Of a stretch of 53,742 nt of DNA, positions 25,928 to 35,395 are shown in pieces (positions within the stretch are counted from its first letter, which is position 1; each line of letters starts with the position of its first letter). A program made the position numbers and the translations under genes. The DNA lies in NCBI RefSeq assembly GCF_900104395.1, contig NZ_FMXX01000016.1. One strand, given 5' to 3'. The DNA comes from Fusobacterium_C necrophorum. Its GTDB lineage: Bacteria; Fusobacteriota; Fusobacteriia; Fusobacteriales; Fusobacteriaceae. The notes beneath the pieces are model-generated. The model was not told the DNA's origin. It worked only from the letters and a program-made list of their open reading frames with translations, and ran no database searches.

Positions 25928-26870
25928 TTTTTGTCTTCACCTCCCCGAATTTTTTAGGTCTAATATATCGATTGATTAGAGGCACCACTCCATTCATAAT
26001 TAAAATTGCATAAGCCGTTCCTTCCGGATATCCTCCCTTCATACGAATACAAGAAACTAAAAATCCGATTCCAAAAGCAAATACAATTCTTCCCTTATCC
26101 GTATGAGGACTGGTTACCATATCCGTTGCCATGAAGAAAGAACCTAACATCAATCCTCCGGATAAGATTTGCATAATAGGATCTTCCGCTCCCATTGCCC
26201 AAGTCATGACAAAGACCGTTCCAATCATCACTGCCGGAACCTTCCAGTCAATTTGCTTTTTATAAACCAAATAACATCCACCCAAAATTAAGGCCAACGC
26301 GGAAGTTTCTCCCAAACATCCACCCATTTTTCCAATCAAAGCATCTAAATGTAAATTTCCACTATGAGCAATTAAGACGGTATTCATATCCAAGCCTCTT
26401 TTCATAGCATCCAACATGGTTGCCCCCGTTCTACCGTCATAAGCAAATGTTGTGATTGCTACCGGCCAAGATGCTTGTACAAAAGCTCTCCCTACCAAAG
26501 CCGGATTAAAAATATTATGTCCTAATCCTCCGTATACCATTTTTCCAAGTGCAATGGCAACGATGCATCCGATGATGACATAAGGTAGTGGCATAATCAC
26601 AGGAATTACAAAAGAAAATAAGATTCCTGTCAATACAGCACTTCCATCAAAAATTGATATATCCTGTTTCATTATTTTTTGACAAACATATTCTGTTACC
26701 AAACATGTTAATACTGCTACTCCTGTAACAATAACTGCTCTTAGTCCAAATACATAAACAGCAACAAGAAATGCAGGTATCAATGCAATAATGACATCAT
26801 ACATAACAGATTCAACTGTTTCTGAAGTTCTTATATGAGGTGATGGCCCCATTTTTAATATGCTACTCAC
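25917..26870 (-). CDS. rnfD: Rnf complex membrane subunit RnfD
   Basis: 317 residues with eight or nine membrane helices. The flavinylation motif SGNLHLD / DGRTGATML region and GGLGHNIFNPALVGRAF are characteristic. The start is GTG after GGAGG, 22 bp past the rnfC stop. Confidence 0.95.
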   Translation of the reverse strand: MSSILKMGPSPHIRTSETVESVMYDVIIALIPAFLVAVYVFGLRAVIVTGVAVLTCLVTEYVCQKIMKQDISIFDGSAVLTGILFSFVIPVIMPLPYVIIGCIVAIALGKMVYGGLGHNIFNPALVGRAFVQASWPVAITTFAYDGRTGATMLDAMKRGLDMNTVLIAHSGNLHLDALIGKMGGCLGETSALALILGGCYLVYKKQIDWKVPAVMIGTVFVMTWAMGAEDPIMQILSGGLMLGSFFMATDMVTSPHTDKGRIVFAFGIGFLVSCIRMKGGYPEGTAYAILIMNGVVPLINRYIRPKKFGEVKTKNEK

Positions 26871-26892
26871 GTTATCCTCCTTACATTTCGTT

Positions 26893-28203
26893 TTATTTCT
26901 TCATAGATCGTAATTTTGCTTTTCCTATTTTGATTGCTTCTGTTAATGGTCTATTTGCTGGGCAAATGAACGCACAAGAACCGCATTCAATACAATCCAT
27001 CAAATGATAATTTTGCAATCCTTCCCATTGTTGGAAAGCAGCTAATCTCGCAAACATAACAGGTTCCAAACTCATAGGACAAGCACTCACACATTTTCCA
27101 CAACCAATACATGCTTTTGGTTTATATGGATTTGTTTCTTCTTTTGTTAAAGCTAATAAACCGGAAGTTCCTTTGATGACAGGTGCTTCTTCTGAAAACT
27201 GAGCCATTCCCATCATAGGTCCTCCCATAACCAGTTTATCCACTTTTTCCCGATCTACTCCACACGCATCTAATAAGTAAGAGAATGGAGTTCCAATAGC
27301 AATTCTTACATTCTTAGGTGTTGCAATTGCCTTTCCTGAAACAGTTACTACTTTTTCAACCAACGGAGTTCCATGTACCAATCCTTCATAAATTGCCGCT
27401 GCCGTTCCGGTATTTTGCACCACAACTCCCACAGCGGAAGGTAATTTTCCAGATGGAACTTCTCTGTTTAATACAGCTTTAATCAGCTGTTTTTCCCCTC
27501 CTTGAGGATATTTTGTTTTTAACGGAGCAATTTCAATTCCTGTTCCCTCTGCAGCCTTTTTCATATTTGCAATTGCTTCCGGTTTGTTTTCTTCAATCCC
27601 AATAACCGCTGTGGAAACTCCTAAGATTTTTTTGATAATTTTAACCCCCTCTATAATAGAAGAAGGATTTTCTAACATCAAACGATTATCCGAATTCAAA
27701 TATGGTTCACATTCAGCACCATTTAACAATAAAGTGTCAATCTTCGTATCTGCGGGAGGATTTAATTTGACATGTGTAGGAAAACTTGCCCCCCCGATTC
27801 CTACAATTCCTTTCTCTCTTATCATTGCTAATAATTCTTTTACTTCAGCAGTCTCCCAATTTTCAATTTTACTAAGTTCTGCCCAAGTTTCTTGCCCGTC
27901 ATTTTCAATGACAATTGATTTACAGGTTCCCATCAAAGGGAAAACTCTTTCCTCAATTTTTTTTACTGTCCCGCTTACTGGAGAGTGAATCGGCGAAGTC
28001 AAAAAACCTTGTGAATCTGCTATTTTTTGTCCTTTCAACACTTGATCCCCCACTGCTACGATGGGATCCAAAGGCGCTCCTATATGTTGTAATAGTGGTA
28101 CATACAGCATTTTAGGTGCTTCCAGTTTTTCCACAGGAAAAGTTTCAGTTTGCAATTTATTTTCAGGTGGATGAACACCGCCTCTGAAACCAAAAAATTT
28201 CAT
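26893..28203 (-). CDS. rnfC: Rnf complex NADH-binding subunit RnfC
   Basis: 436 residues. It contains the NuoF-like NADH/FMN-binding region (GIVGIGGASFPTHVK, LLLNGAECEPYL) and two C-terminal 4Fe-4S motifs (CIGCGKCVSACP, CIECGSCAFICP). It exchanges electrons with NAD+/NADH on the cytoplasmic side. It is the first gene of rnfCDGEAB, the order used by clostridia. AAAGGAG precedes the ATG. Confidence 0.95.
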   Translation of the reverse strand: MKFFGFRGGVHPPENKLQTETFPVEKLEAPKMLYVPLLQHIGAPLDPIVAVGDQVLKGQKIADSQGFLTSPIHSPVSGTVKKIEERVFPLMGTCKSIVIENDGQETWAELSKIENWETAEVKELLAMIREKGIVGIGGASFPTHVKLNPPADTKIDTLLLNGAECEPYLNSDNRLMLENPSSIIEGVKIIKKILGVSTAVIGIEENKPEAIANMKKAAEGTGIEIAPLKTKYPQGGEKQLIKAVLNREVPSGKLPSAVGVVVQNTGTAAAIYEGLVHGTPLVEKVVTVSGKAIATPKNVRIAIGTPFSYLLDACGVDREKVDKLVMGGPMMGMAQFSEEAPVIKGTSGLLALTKEETNPYKPKACIGCGKCVSACPMSLEPVMFARLAAFQQWEGLQNYHLMDCIECGSCAFICPANRPLTEAIKIGKAKLRSMKK

Positions 28204-28424
28204 ATGAACACTCCTTTCTTAACTAGTTAAATTTCCACAAATTAAGTGTAGCACATTTCATTCTAAAATTCTATAAAAATTTTAAATATTAGTTAACAAA
28301 TTAAAAAAAATGTAAATTCTTATTTTTTATTGCATTCTTTACTTTTTTCGTAATGTTATTCTTGAAATATATGACTTTTTTTGTAGCATCCTTTTTATAA
28401 AAGTGTTCATTTTCTGAAATCGAA

Positions 28425-28448
28425 AAGGCCAAGTGTTTACTTGACCTT
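28425..28448 (-). terminator. Terminator downstream of pth
   Basis: AAGGCCAAGT pairs with ACTTGACCTT (one mismatch) around GTTT; on the minus strand CTTTTCGATTTC follows. It ends the leftward housekeeping series. Confidence 0.65.
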
Positions 28449-28453
28449 AACAA

Positions 28454-29014
28454 CTATCTCCTATTATATTTTTGCATCATTTTATTAGAATTTTTATTGA
28501 AAATCCAATCTTCTATTCCCTCCACTGCAAGTTCCAACATAGATTGTAATTCTTCTTCTTCCGATTTCTGAAAATCTCCAATGACAAAATCAACGACATT
28601 TCCTTTTGTACTTCCAATTCCACATTTGATTCTACAAAACTCCTGTCCTATCTGTGAAATAATTGATTTTATCCCATTATGCCCTCCAGAACTTCCTTTG
28701 AGTTTATATCGAAGTTTTCCTAAAGGCAAATCTTTATCGTCATACACTACCAAGATTTCATCAAGTGGATTAATTTTATAAAATTGTACTATTTCATGGA
28801 GAGCGTTTCCACTCAGATTCATATATGTCTGTGGTTTTAAAAAATATACTTTTTCTCCATTCATCATTGTTTCTGATACTTTGGATAAAAATTTTTCTTT
28901 CTCCCCTGAAATAGCATGTTTTTTTAAAAATAAATCAATTGCCATAAAACCTACATTATGACGAGTTTTTTCATATTTTTTTCCCGGATTTCCTAAACCT
29001 ACAACTAATTTCAT
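28454..29014 (-). CDS. pth: Peptidyl-tRNA hydrolase
   Basis: 186 residues, usual length. It releases peptides from peptidyl-tRNAs that fall off ribosomes. VGLGNPGKKYEKTRHNVGF contains the catalytic His; FLKPQTYMNLSG and SGGHNGIKSII are conserved, with Asp in VVYDDKDLPLG. It begins two bases after the pheT stop. Confidence 0.95.
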   Translation of the reverse strand: MKLVVGLGNPGKKYEKTRHNVGFMAIDLFLKKHAISGEKEKFLSKVSETMMNGEKVYFLKPQTYMNLSGNALHEIVQFYKINPLDEILVVYDDKDLPLGKLRYKLKGSSGGHNGIKSIISQIGQEFCRIKCGIGSTKGNVVDFVIGDFQKSEEEELQSMLELAVEGIEDWIFNKNSNKMMQKYNRR

Positions 29015-29016
29015 GG

Positions 29017-31404
29017 CTATTGTCGAATTTCTCCTTGATATTTTTCTCGAATCATTTTTAAAATGGATTGAATTCTTTCCTCAACTTTTATATCTGAAAG
29101 AGTTCTCTTCTTATCTCGAAATACGATACTCATGGCAACTGATTTTTTCCCTATTCCTAAATTTTCCCCGTAATATACATCAAAAATATCGATATGTTCA
29201 ATCAAAGGATGCTTCTTTTGAATTGTCTTTATCATATCTCCCACTAAAACATCTTGATCCAACACAATAGCTAAATCTCTTAAAACAGCAGGATATTTAC
29301 TTACTTTTTCATATCCTATTTTTTTCTTAGCATATTTTTTCATTCTACTGATATTTAATTCTGCCAAATAGACTCGTTCTTTTTTGATATCCATCAACTC
29401 TGCGATATCCGGATGAATTTCCCCAAAACTTCCTACACAATCCTTCCCAATTTGGATATCGGCACTTCTTCCCGGATGAAAATTCGGATCAACGGATCTT
29501 ACTAAGTTATAATTTTGGATTCCTATAGCTTTTAAAACCGTTTCTACATAAGCTTTTATATCGTAAAAATCATAACTTTCTTTTCCTGTGGTCCACAAAG
29601 TTTTGTCCTTATGTCCTGCCAACACCATTCCAAGGTGAATATCCTCTTGTGCTAAATCTTCTCCTTCTATCTTGGAAAAAGTTTTTGCAACTTCTCCAAA
29701 CCTCAAATCATATTGATTCCGATTCAAATTATCTCTGACATTACTCAATAAACTATACTGTAAATTGGGACGCATAATTGCCATATCCTCACTTAAAGGA
29801 TTTTGAATTTCCAACACCGGTTGATCATAATGGAAAATCTGTTTTGCTTTTAGAGGAATAAAACTATAGTTGATGACCTCATGTAAGCCTATTTCTGTGA
29901 CAATTTTTTTCAAAGTTTCCTGTAATGAATATATTTCTGCTGTCTTTCCGGCAGAAATATCTTCCTTTGGCATCTTTGCTTCAATATTATCAAAACCATA
30001 CATACGAATAATTTCCTCATAAATATCAGCAGGTCTTGTCAAATCTGCACGATAACTTGGTGGTGTCACTAATAAAGCATTGGGACCATAAGGCTTGATT
30101 AAAATCTCTAAATTGCTTAAAATATTTCCTACCATATCAAAATCCAAAGTCTTTCCAACAAACTTATTGACTTTTTCCATATTGACAGGAATTTCTACAA
30201 TTTCTCGTTTTACAAGATATTTATCCAAAGGTTTAGATAAAATTTCTCCCCCTGCCACTTGTTGAATTAATGATGCCGCTCTATCCATTGCATATGGAAT
30301 CCCTTCTGGATCCATTCCTCTTTCATTTCGATAAGAAGAATCTGTAAAAATTCCTAAAGTCCTCGAAGTTTTTCGGATGTTTTCCGGAGTAAAATAAGCC
30401 ACTTCTAAAAAGATATTCTTCGTATTTTCATCTATCTGGGTTGCCTTTCCTCCTATGACTCCCGCAATCGCAATCGGTTTTTCAGCATCTGCAATAACCA
30501 ATTCTCCATTTAATTCTCGTTCGATTCCGTCCAGGGTAACTATGCTTTCTCCTTCTTTAGCAGCACGTACAAACACTTCATTTCCTGATAATTTATCAAA
30601 ATCAAAAGCATGCATTGGTTGATTACACTCAAACATCACAAAATTTGTAATATCTACGATATTATTGATCGATTTTAATCCCATGCTTTGAATTCTTTGT
30701 TTTAACCATTCCGGAGATTTTCCAACCTTGATATTTTGAATCAATCTTCCCATATATCTATGACATCTTTCTTTATCTTCCACGGTAATCTTAGCTTGGG
30801 TTGATACTTGATCAATAATTTCATCCATCACTGTCATAGGATATTTAATTTTTCTTTCAAAATAGGCACCGACTTCTCTGGCAATTCCTAAATAAGATAA
30901 GCAATCAGGCCGATTCGGAGTAATTTCTAACTCAAAAACAACATCATCCAATTTTGCGTATTTCTTATACTCCGTTCCAATGGGAGCATCTTCTGGTAAA
31001 ATAATAATCCCTTCTGCATTCGTTCCAATTCCCAACTCTACTTCGGAACATAGCATTCCATAGGAGTCCACCTTACGAATCTCACTTTTTTTTATTTCGA
31101 AATTTCCCGGCAATATCGCTCCAATTTTTGCAACAACAACTTTATCTCCCAATTTATGATTTTGGGCTCCACAAATAATCTGTAAAGTTTCTTCTCCTAT
31201 ATCTACTTGCAACAAAGTTAACTTCTCAGAATTCGGATGTCTTTGATAATCGATAATCTTTCCGATGACAACATGTTCCAAATGTTTTCCTTGCTCTTCT
31301 ATATTCTCTACTTCTTGTCCAATCATTGTCAAAGCTTTTTCCAATTCCAATACATTTTCTTTTAAGTCCACATATTGTTTTAACCAATTTAATGAAATTA
31401 ACAT
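29017..31404 (-). CDS. pheT: Phenylalanyl-tRNA synthetase beta subunit
   Basis: 795 residues, the long bacterial form. Domains in order: N-terminal EMAP-like tRNA-binding domain (VVIGKIIDYQRHPNSEKL), B3/B4 editing region, B5 domain, catalytic-like core, and C-terminal anticodon-binding domain (VSKYPAVLRDLAIVL). It forms an alpha2-beta2 enzyme with PheS, encoded 18 bp upstream. Confidence 0.95.
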   Translation of the reverse strand: MLISLNWLKQYVDLKENVLELEKALTMIGQEVENIEEQGKHLEHVVIGKIIDYQRHPNSEKLTLLQVDIGEETLQIICGAQNHKLGDKVVVAKIGAILPGNFEIKKSEIRKVDSYGMLCSEVELGIGTNAEGIIILPEDAPIGTEYKKYAKLDDVVFELEITPNRPDCLSYLGIAREVGAYFERKIKYPMTVMDEIIDQVSTQAKITVEDKERCHRYMGRLIQNIKVGKSPEWLKQRIQSMGLKSINNIVDITNFVMFECNQPMHAFDFDKLSGNEVFVRAAKEGESIVTLDGIERELNGELVIADAEKPIAIAGVIGGKATQIDENTKNIFLEVAYFTPENIRKTSRTLGIFTDSSYRNERGMDPEGIPYAMDRAASLIQQVAGGEILSKPLDKYLVKREIVEIPVNMEKVNKFVGKTLDFDMVGNILSNLEILIKPYGPNALLVTPPSYRADLTRPADIYEEIIRMYGFDNIEAKMPKEDISAGKTAEIYSLQETLKKIVTEIGLHEVINYSFIPLKAKQIFHYDQPVLEIQNPLSEDMAIMRPNLQYSLLSNVRDNLNRNQYDLRFGEVAKTFSKIEGEDLAQEDIHLGMVLAGHKDKTLWTTGKESYDFYDIKAYVETVLKAIGIQNYNLVRSVDPNFHPGRSADIQIGKDCVGSFGEIHPDIAELMDIKKERVYLAELNISRMKKYAKKKIGYEKVSKYPAVLRDLAIVLDQDVLVGDMIKTIQKKHPLIEHIDIFDVYYGENLGIGKKSVAMSIVFRDKKRTLSDIKVEERIQSILKMIREKYQGEIRQ

Positions 31405-31422
31405 AACTTTTCCTCCAGAACT

Positions 31423-32436
31423 TTAGAATTGTTTTAAAAATCGAATATCATTTTCAAAAAAGGCTCGTAAATCGTCAATTCCTAATCGCAACATGGCAAT
31501 TCTTTCAATTCCCATTCCAAAAGCAAAACCACTCACTTCTTCCGGATTATATCCCCCAGCCTTTAACACTTCAGGATCTACCATTCCACATCCCATAATT
31601 TCTAACCAACCACTACCTTTACATACCCTACATCCTTCCCCATGACAGATATTACATTCCACATCCATTTCTGCACTTGGCTCTGTAAAAGGGAAAAAAT
31701 GAGGTCGAAATCGAACTCTTCGATCTCCAAATACCTCTTTTACAAAATTAGTCAAAATCCCTTTCAAATCTGCAAAAGAAATATTATTTCCAACGACTAA
31801 GCCCTCCATTTGATGAAACATAGGGGTATGAGAGACATCGTAATCCGGTCGATATACCTTTCCCAGACAAATCATTCTAAAGGGCGGTTTATGTTCCAAC
31901 ATATATCGAATTTGAACTGGAGAAGTTTGTGTTCTTAACACTACTTCTGGATTGATATAGAAAGTATCTGTCAAATCTCTTGATGGATGAGTTTGAGGAA
32001 TATTTAAAGCATCAAAATTATATTTGACATATTCAATCTCAGGACCATCAGCCACGTCAAATCCCATATTTGTAAAAATATTTTTCATAAAATGCATCGT
32101 TTCTGTAATGGGATGCTCGGTTCCAAGAGAAAGATTTCTGCTTGGTAAACTAATATCAATAATCTCTTCTTTTAATTTTTTTTCTCTCTGTTCTTTTACC
32201 AAACTAGCATTCTTCTCAGCCAAAGCTTCTAATATTTCATTTTTTGCCTCATTGATTAGTTGTCCTATTACAGGTTTCTCTTCTACAGACAAATCTTTCA
32301 TTCCTTTGGACAAATCCGTCAACTTTCCTTTTTTTCCCATATACTTGATTCTTAGTTCATCCAATTGACCTAAGGAACTCACAAGTTCAATTTCTTTTTT
32401 GGCCTCTTCTCTTAAAGCCGGTATTTCTTGTTTCAT
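31423..32436 (-). CDS. pheS: Phenylalanyl-tRNA synthetase alpha subunit
   Basis: 337 residues. An N-terminal coiled-coil arm is followed by the class II catalytic core with HPITETMHFM, FNFDAL-type motif (KYNFDALNIPQTHPSRD) and the motif 3 arginine segment FAFGMGIERIAML. The start is ATG 32436 after GGAGGG; an in-frame TTG lies within that site. No T-box leader fits in the 17-bp gap upstream, so regulation must come from further up the operon. Confidence 0.95.
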   Translation of the reverse strand: MKQEIPALREEAKKEIELVSSLGQLDELRIKYMGKKGKLTDLSKGMKDLSVEEKPVIGQLINEAKNEILEALAEKNASLVKEQREKKLKEEIIDISLPSRNLSLGTEHPITETMHFMKNIFTNMGFDVADGPEIEYVKYNFDALNIPQTHPSRDLTDTFYINPEVVLRTQTSPVQIRYMLEHKPPFRMICLGKVYRPDYDVSHTPMFHQMEGLVVGNNISFADLKGILTNFVKEVFGDRRVRFRPHFFPFTEPSAEMDVECNICHGEGCRVCKGSGWLEIMGCGMVDPEVLKAGGYNPEEVSGFAFGMGIERIAMLRLGIDDLRAFFENDIRFLKQF

Positions 32437-32453
32437 AATTCCCTCCAAAATCC

Positions 32454-32909
32454 CTATAATCTTTTTAATTTTATTTCTACTTTTTCTTTCTGTAAATCTA
32501 AAATTCCATACTTTCCATCCTGAGCTGCCCCGGGGTTTGCTAAAATCATATCTTTTTCTTCCAAAAATTCACGATGTGTATGTCCGAATAAAATAATATC
32601 ACACTTCATTTTTCTTCCCATTTTTCGTAAAGAATTATAATTTGACTTGACTCCGTACAGATGTCCATGTGTCAAAAAAATTCGTTTTCCTTCCAAAAAA
32701 ATTATTTTTTCTTCTGAAAAATGAGAATCCCAAAAATCACAATTTCCTTTTACAATCTCAAAAGGAATCTCAGAATAAAGATAAGACAATTCCTCAAAAT
32801 CTTTCGTATAATCTCCCATAGCAAAGACTCGTTCTGGTTTTTCTTTTTCCATCATTTCTACCAAAAATGAAAAATGACGATGAGAATCTGTTATAAATAG
32901 AATTTTCAT
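32454..32909 (-). CDS. YfcE/MJ0936-type metallophosphoesterase
   Basis: 151 residues, a compact calcineurin-like phosphodiesterase. All metal motifs are present: DSH near the N-terminus, GD(Y), GNCD, THGH and GHTH. Relatives hydrolyse model phosphodiesters; the natural substrate is unknown. The ATG overlaps the gyrA stop (ATGA). Confidence 0.9.
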   Translation of the reverse strand: MKILFITDSHRHFSFLVEMMEKEKPERVFAMGDYTKDFEELSYLYSEIPFEIVKGNCDFWDSHFSEEKIIFLEGKRIFLTHGHLYGVKSNYNSLRKMGRKMKCDIILFGHTHREFLEEKDMILANPGAAQDGKYGILDLQKEKVEIKLKRL

Positions 32910-35338
32910 ATTTCCTCTTTTTCTTCTGCTTTAATTCTCGCAATGGAAGCTACTTTTTCATCGGATGCCACTTTCATAATAATAACCCCTTGAGCTGCTC
33001 TACTAAATCTGGAAATAGAATGCATCGGTGTTCGAATAATAACTCCATTCGAAGTAATACAAACCAATTCTTCCTCATCAAAAGCTGACAATACAGAAAC
33101 AATATTTCCAGTTTTTTCATTACAACGTAAATTGATAACTCCTTTTCCTCCACGATGGTGAGAAGGATATTCATCTAATTTCGTTCTCTTTCCATATCCA
33201 TTTTCTGTAATGGTTAAAATATCCATTTCTTTTTCTTTAATCAAAAGAGCGGAGACCACTTCATCTTTCTCTCGTAACTCAATTCCTTTGACCCCCATAG
33301 TGTTTCTACCGGTCGGTCGAACATTATCATTTGGAAATCTAACTGCAAATCCTCGTCGAGTCGCAATAAATACTTCGTTGTCAGACGCTTCTACAAGACC
33401 TACGTATATCAAGTCATCTTCTTCTTTAAATTTGATGGCAATTAAACCACCTGTATTGATGTTTTTAAAGTCTTCTAAACTTGTTTTTTTGACAATCCCT
33501 TGCTTGGTAACAAAAATCAATTCTTTTTCTTTATCAAAAATTCTGGTTTTAATAATAGCACGTATCTTTTCTTCTTCTCCAATACGTAAAATATTGCTAA
33601 TCAGTCTTCCTCGTGATTGTCGAGATAATTCAGGCAATTGATATACTTTGATATTATAGACTTTTCCTTTATCTGTGAAGATCATCAAAGTATCCAGATT
33701 GGAGGCAGTTAAAATATTATCCACCACATCATCATCAATGGTATTTAAACCAGAAACACCTTTTCCTCCACGATTTTGAGATTTATATTTATTTGCTTCA
33801 ATTCTTTTGATATAACCCTTATTCGTACAAGTAATAATCATTTCTTCATCTTTAATCAAATCTTCCGGCAAAATTTCCATTCTTTCTTCTTCGATATGAG
33901 TTCTTCTGTTATCCCCATAAACTTCTTTGACTTCTAATAATTCTTTTTTCATAATATCATAAATTTTGGAATCGTGAGATAAAATATCTTGCAACTCTAC
34001 AATTAATTTTTCTAAAGCTTGGTATTCTGCCTCTACTTTTTCTCGTTCTAAACCGGTTAGTCGTTGTAATCTCATGTCCAAAATGGATTTTGCTTGAATC
34101 TCAGTGAAAGCATATTTTTCTATTAATTGTTCTTTCGCTTGATTGGCATCTTTCGAACTTCGAATCATTTCAATGATTCGGTTAATATTTTCCAAAGCAA
34201 TTCTATATCCTTGCAAAATATGGGCTCTTTTTTGTGCTTTATCTAAATCAAAAAGAATTCTTCTGGTAATGACTTGGAACCTATGTTTAATATATTCCGA
34301 AAGCATTTGTTTTAATGTTAATATTTTAGGTATATTATTGACCAATGCTAACATAATCACACCGAAAGTACTTTGTAACTCCGTATATTTATATAATTTA
34401 TTTAGAACTAATTCAGGTTCCTCGCCTTTTTTTAATTCAATAACAACTCGGATTCCTTCTCGATTTGATTCATCTCGTAAGTCTACAATTCCCGTAATTT
34501 TCTTTTCTTTTACTAAATTAGCAATTCGTTCAATTAGAGTTGCTTTATTCAATTGATAAGGAATTTCTTCTATAATAATAAAAAACTTTCCATTTTTATT
34601 TTCTTCAATTTTAACTTTCCCACGAACTCTGATTTTTCCTCTTCCTGTCAGATAAGCATCTCGAATTCCTTTCTTCCCGTCGATAATTCCTCCTGTGGGA
34701 AAATCAGGTCCTTGAATGTATTCCATCAATTCCAAATCGGAAATATTAGGATTATCAATTAACTGCAAAGATCCGTCCACCAATTCCCCTAAATTATGTG
34801 GCGGAATATTCGTTGCCATTCCAACAGCAATTCCTGTAGAACCATTCAATAGTAAATGCGGCAGTTTAGATGGCAATACTGTCGGTTCATCTAAGGAATC
34901 ATCAAAATTTTTACGAAAGTCGATGGTATTTTTATCAATATCCTCAAGTAATTCTGCCGTTATTTTTGACATCCTTGCTTCTGTATATCTCATCGCTGCA
35001 GCGGAATCTCCATCAATAGAACCAAAATTTCCATGTCCCTCTACTAACATATAACGATAATTGAATTCTTGAGCCATTCTAACCATAGTATTATATACGG
35101 CAGTATCTCCGTGCGGATGATATTTTCCCAAAACTTCCCCAACAATTCTTGCGGATTTTTTAAAAGGTTTATCATTCGTCATTCCCATTTCGTTCATAGC
35201 AAATAAAATTCTTCTATGGACCGGTTTTAATCCATCTCGAACATCCGGAAGAGCTCTACTGACAATAACACTCATAGAATAGTCTAAATAGGATTCTTTT
35301 AATTCTTCTTCTATGTATCTATTACTTATGTTGGACAT
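32906..35338 (-). CDS. gyrA: DNA gyrase subunit A
   Basis: 810 residues. The N-terminal breakage-reunion domain has the catalytic Tyr 118 (AAAMRYTEAR); the C-terminal beta-pinwheel has six repeats, including the GyrA box QRRGGKG-like segment (NRGGKGVSGL). The quinolone-determining region reads HPHGDTAVYNT: Thr 79 and Asn 83 stand at the positions of E. coli Ser 83 and Asp 87. Whether this is native to the species or acquired cannot be told from one sequence. AGGAG precedes the ATG. Confidence 0.96.
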   Translation of the reverse strand: MSNISNRYIEEELKESYLDYSMSVIVSRALPDVRDGLKPVHRRILFAMNEMGMTNDKPFKKSARIVGEVLGKYHPHGDTAVYNTMVRMAQEFNYRYMLVEGHGNFGSIDGDSAAAMRYTEARMSKITAELLEDIDKNTIDFRKNFDDSLDEPTVLPSKLPHLLLNGSTGIAVGMATNIPPHNLGELVDGSLQLIDNPNISDLELMEYIQGPDFPTGGIIDGKKGIRDAYLTGRGKIRVRGKVKIEENKNGKFFIIIEEIPYQLNKATLIERIANLVKEKKITGIVDLRDESNREGIRVVIELKKGEEPELVLNKLYKYTELQSTFGVIMLALVNNIPKILTLKQMLSEYIKHRFQVITRRILFDLDKAQKRAHILQGYRIALENINRIIEMIRSSKDANQAKEQLIEKYAFTEIQAKSILDMRLQRLTGLEREKVEAEYQALEKLIVELQDILSHDSKIYDIMKKELLEVKEVYGDNRRTHIEEERMEILPEDLIKDEEMIITCTNKGYIKRIEANKYKSQNRGGKGVSGLNTIDDDVVDNILTASNLDTLMIFTDKGKVYNIKVYQLPELSRQSRGRLISNILRIGEEEKIRAIIKTRIFDKEKELIFVTKQGIVKKTSLEDFKNINTGGLIAIKFKEEDDLIYVGLVEASDNEVFIATRRGFAVRFPNDNVRPTGRNTMGVKGIELREKDEVVSALLIKEKEMDILTITENGYGKRTKLDEYPSHHRGGKGVINLRCNEKTGNIVSVLSAFDEEELVCITSNGVIIRTPMHSISRFSRAAQGVIIMKVASDEKVASIARIKAEEKEEI

Positions 35339-35395
35339 TTATATCTCCTCTTTTTTCTTTTTTTATTTTTATTCGTATACATAACTATATAGTCA

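Noticed and set aside
32437..32453. T-box leader before pheS
   Set aside because: Only 17 bp separate pheS from the upstream gene, too short for a T-box.
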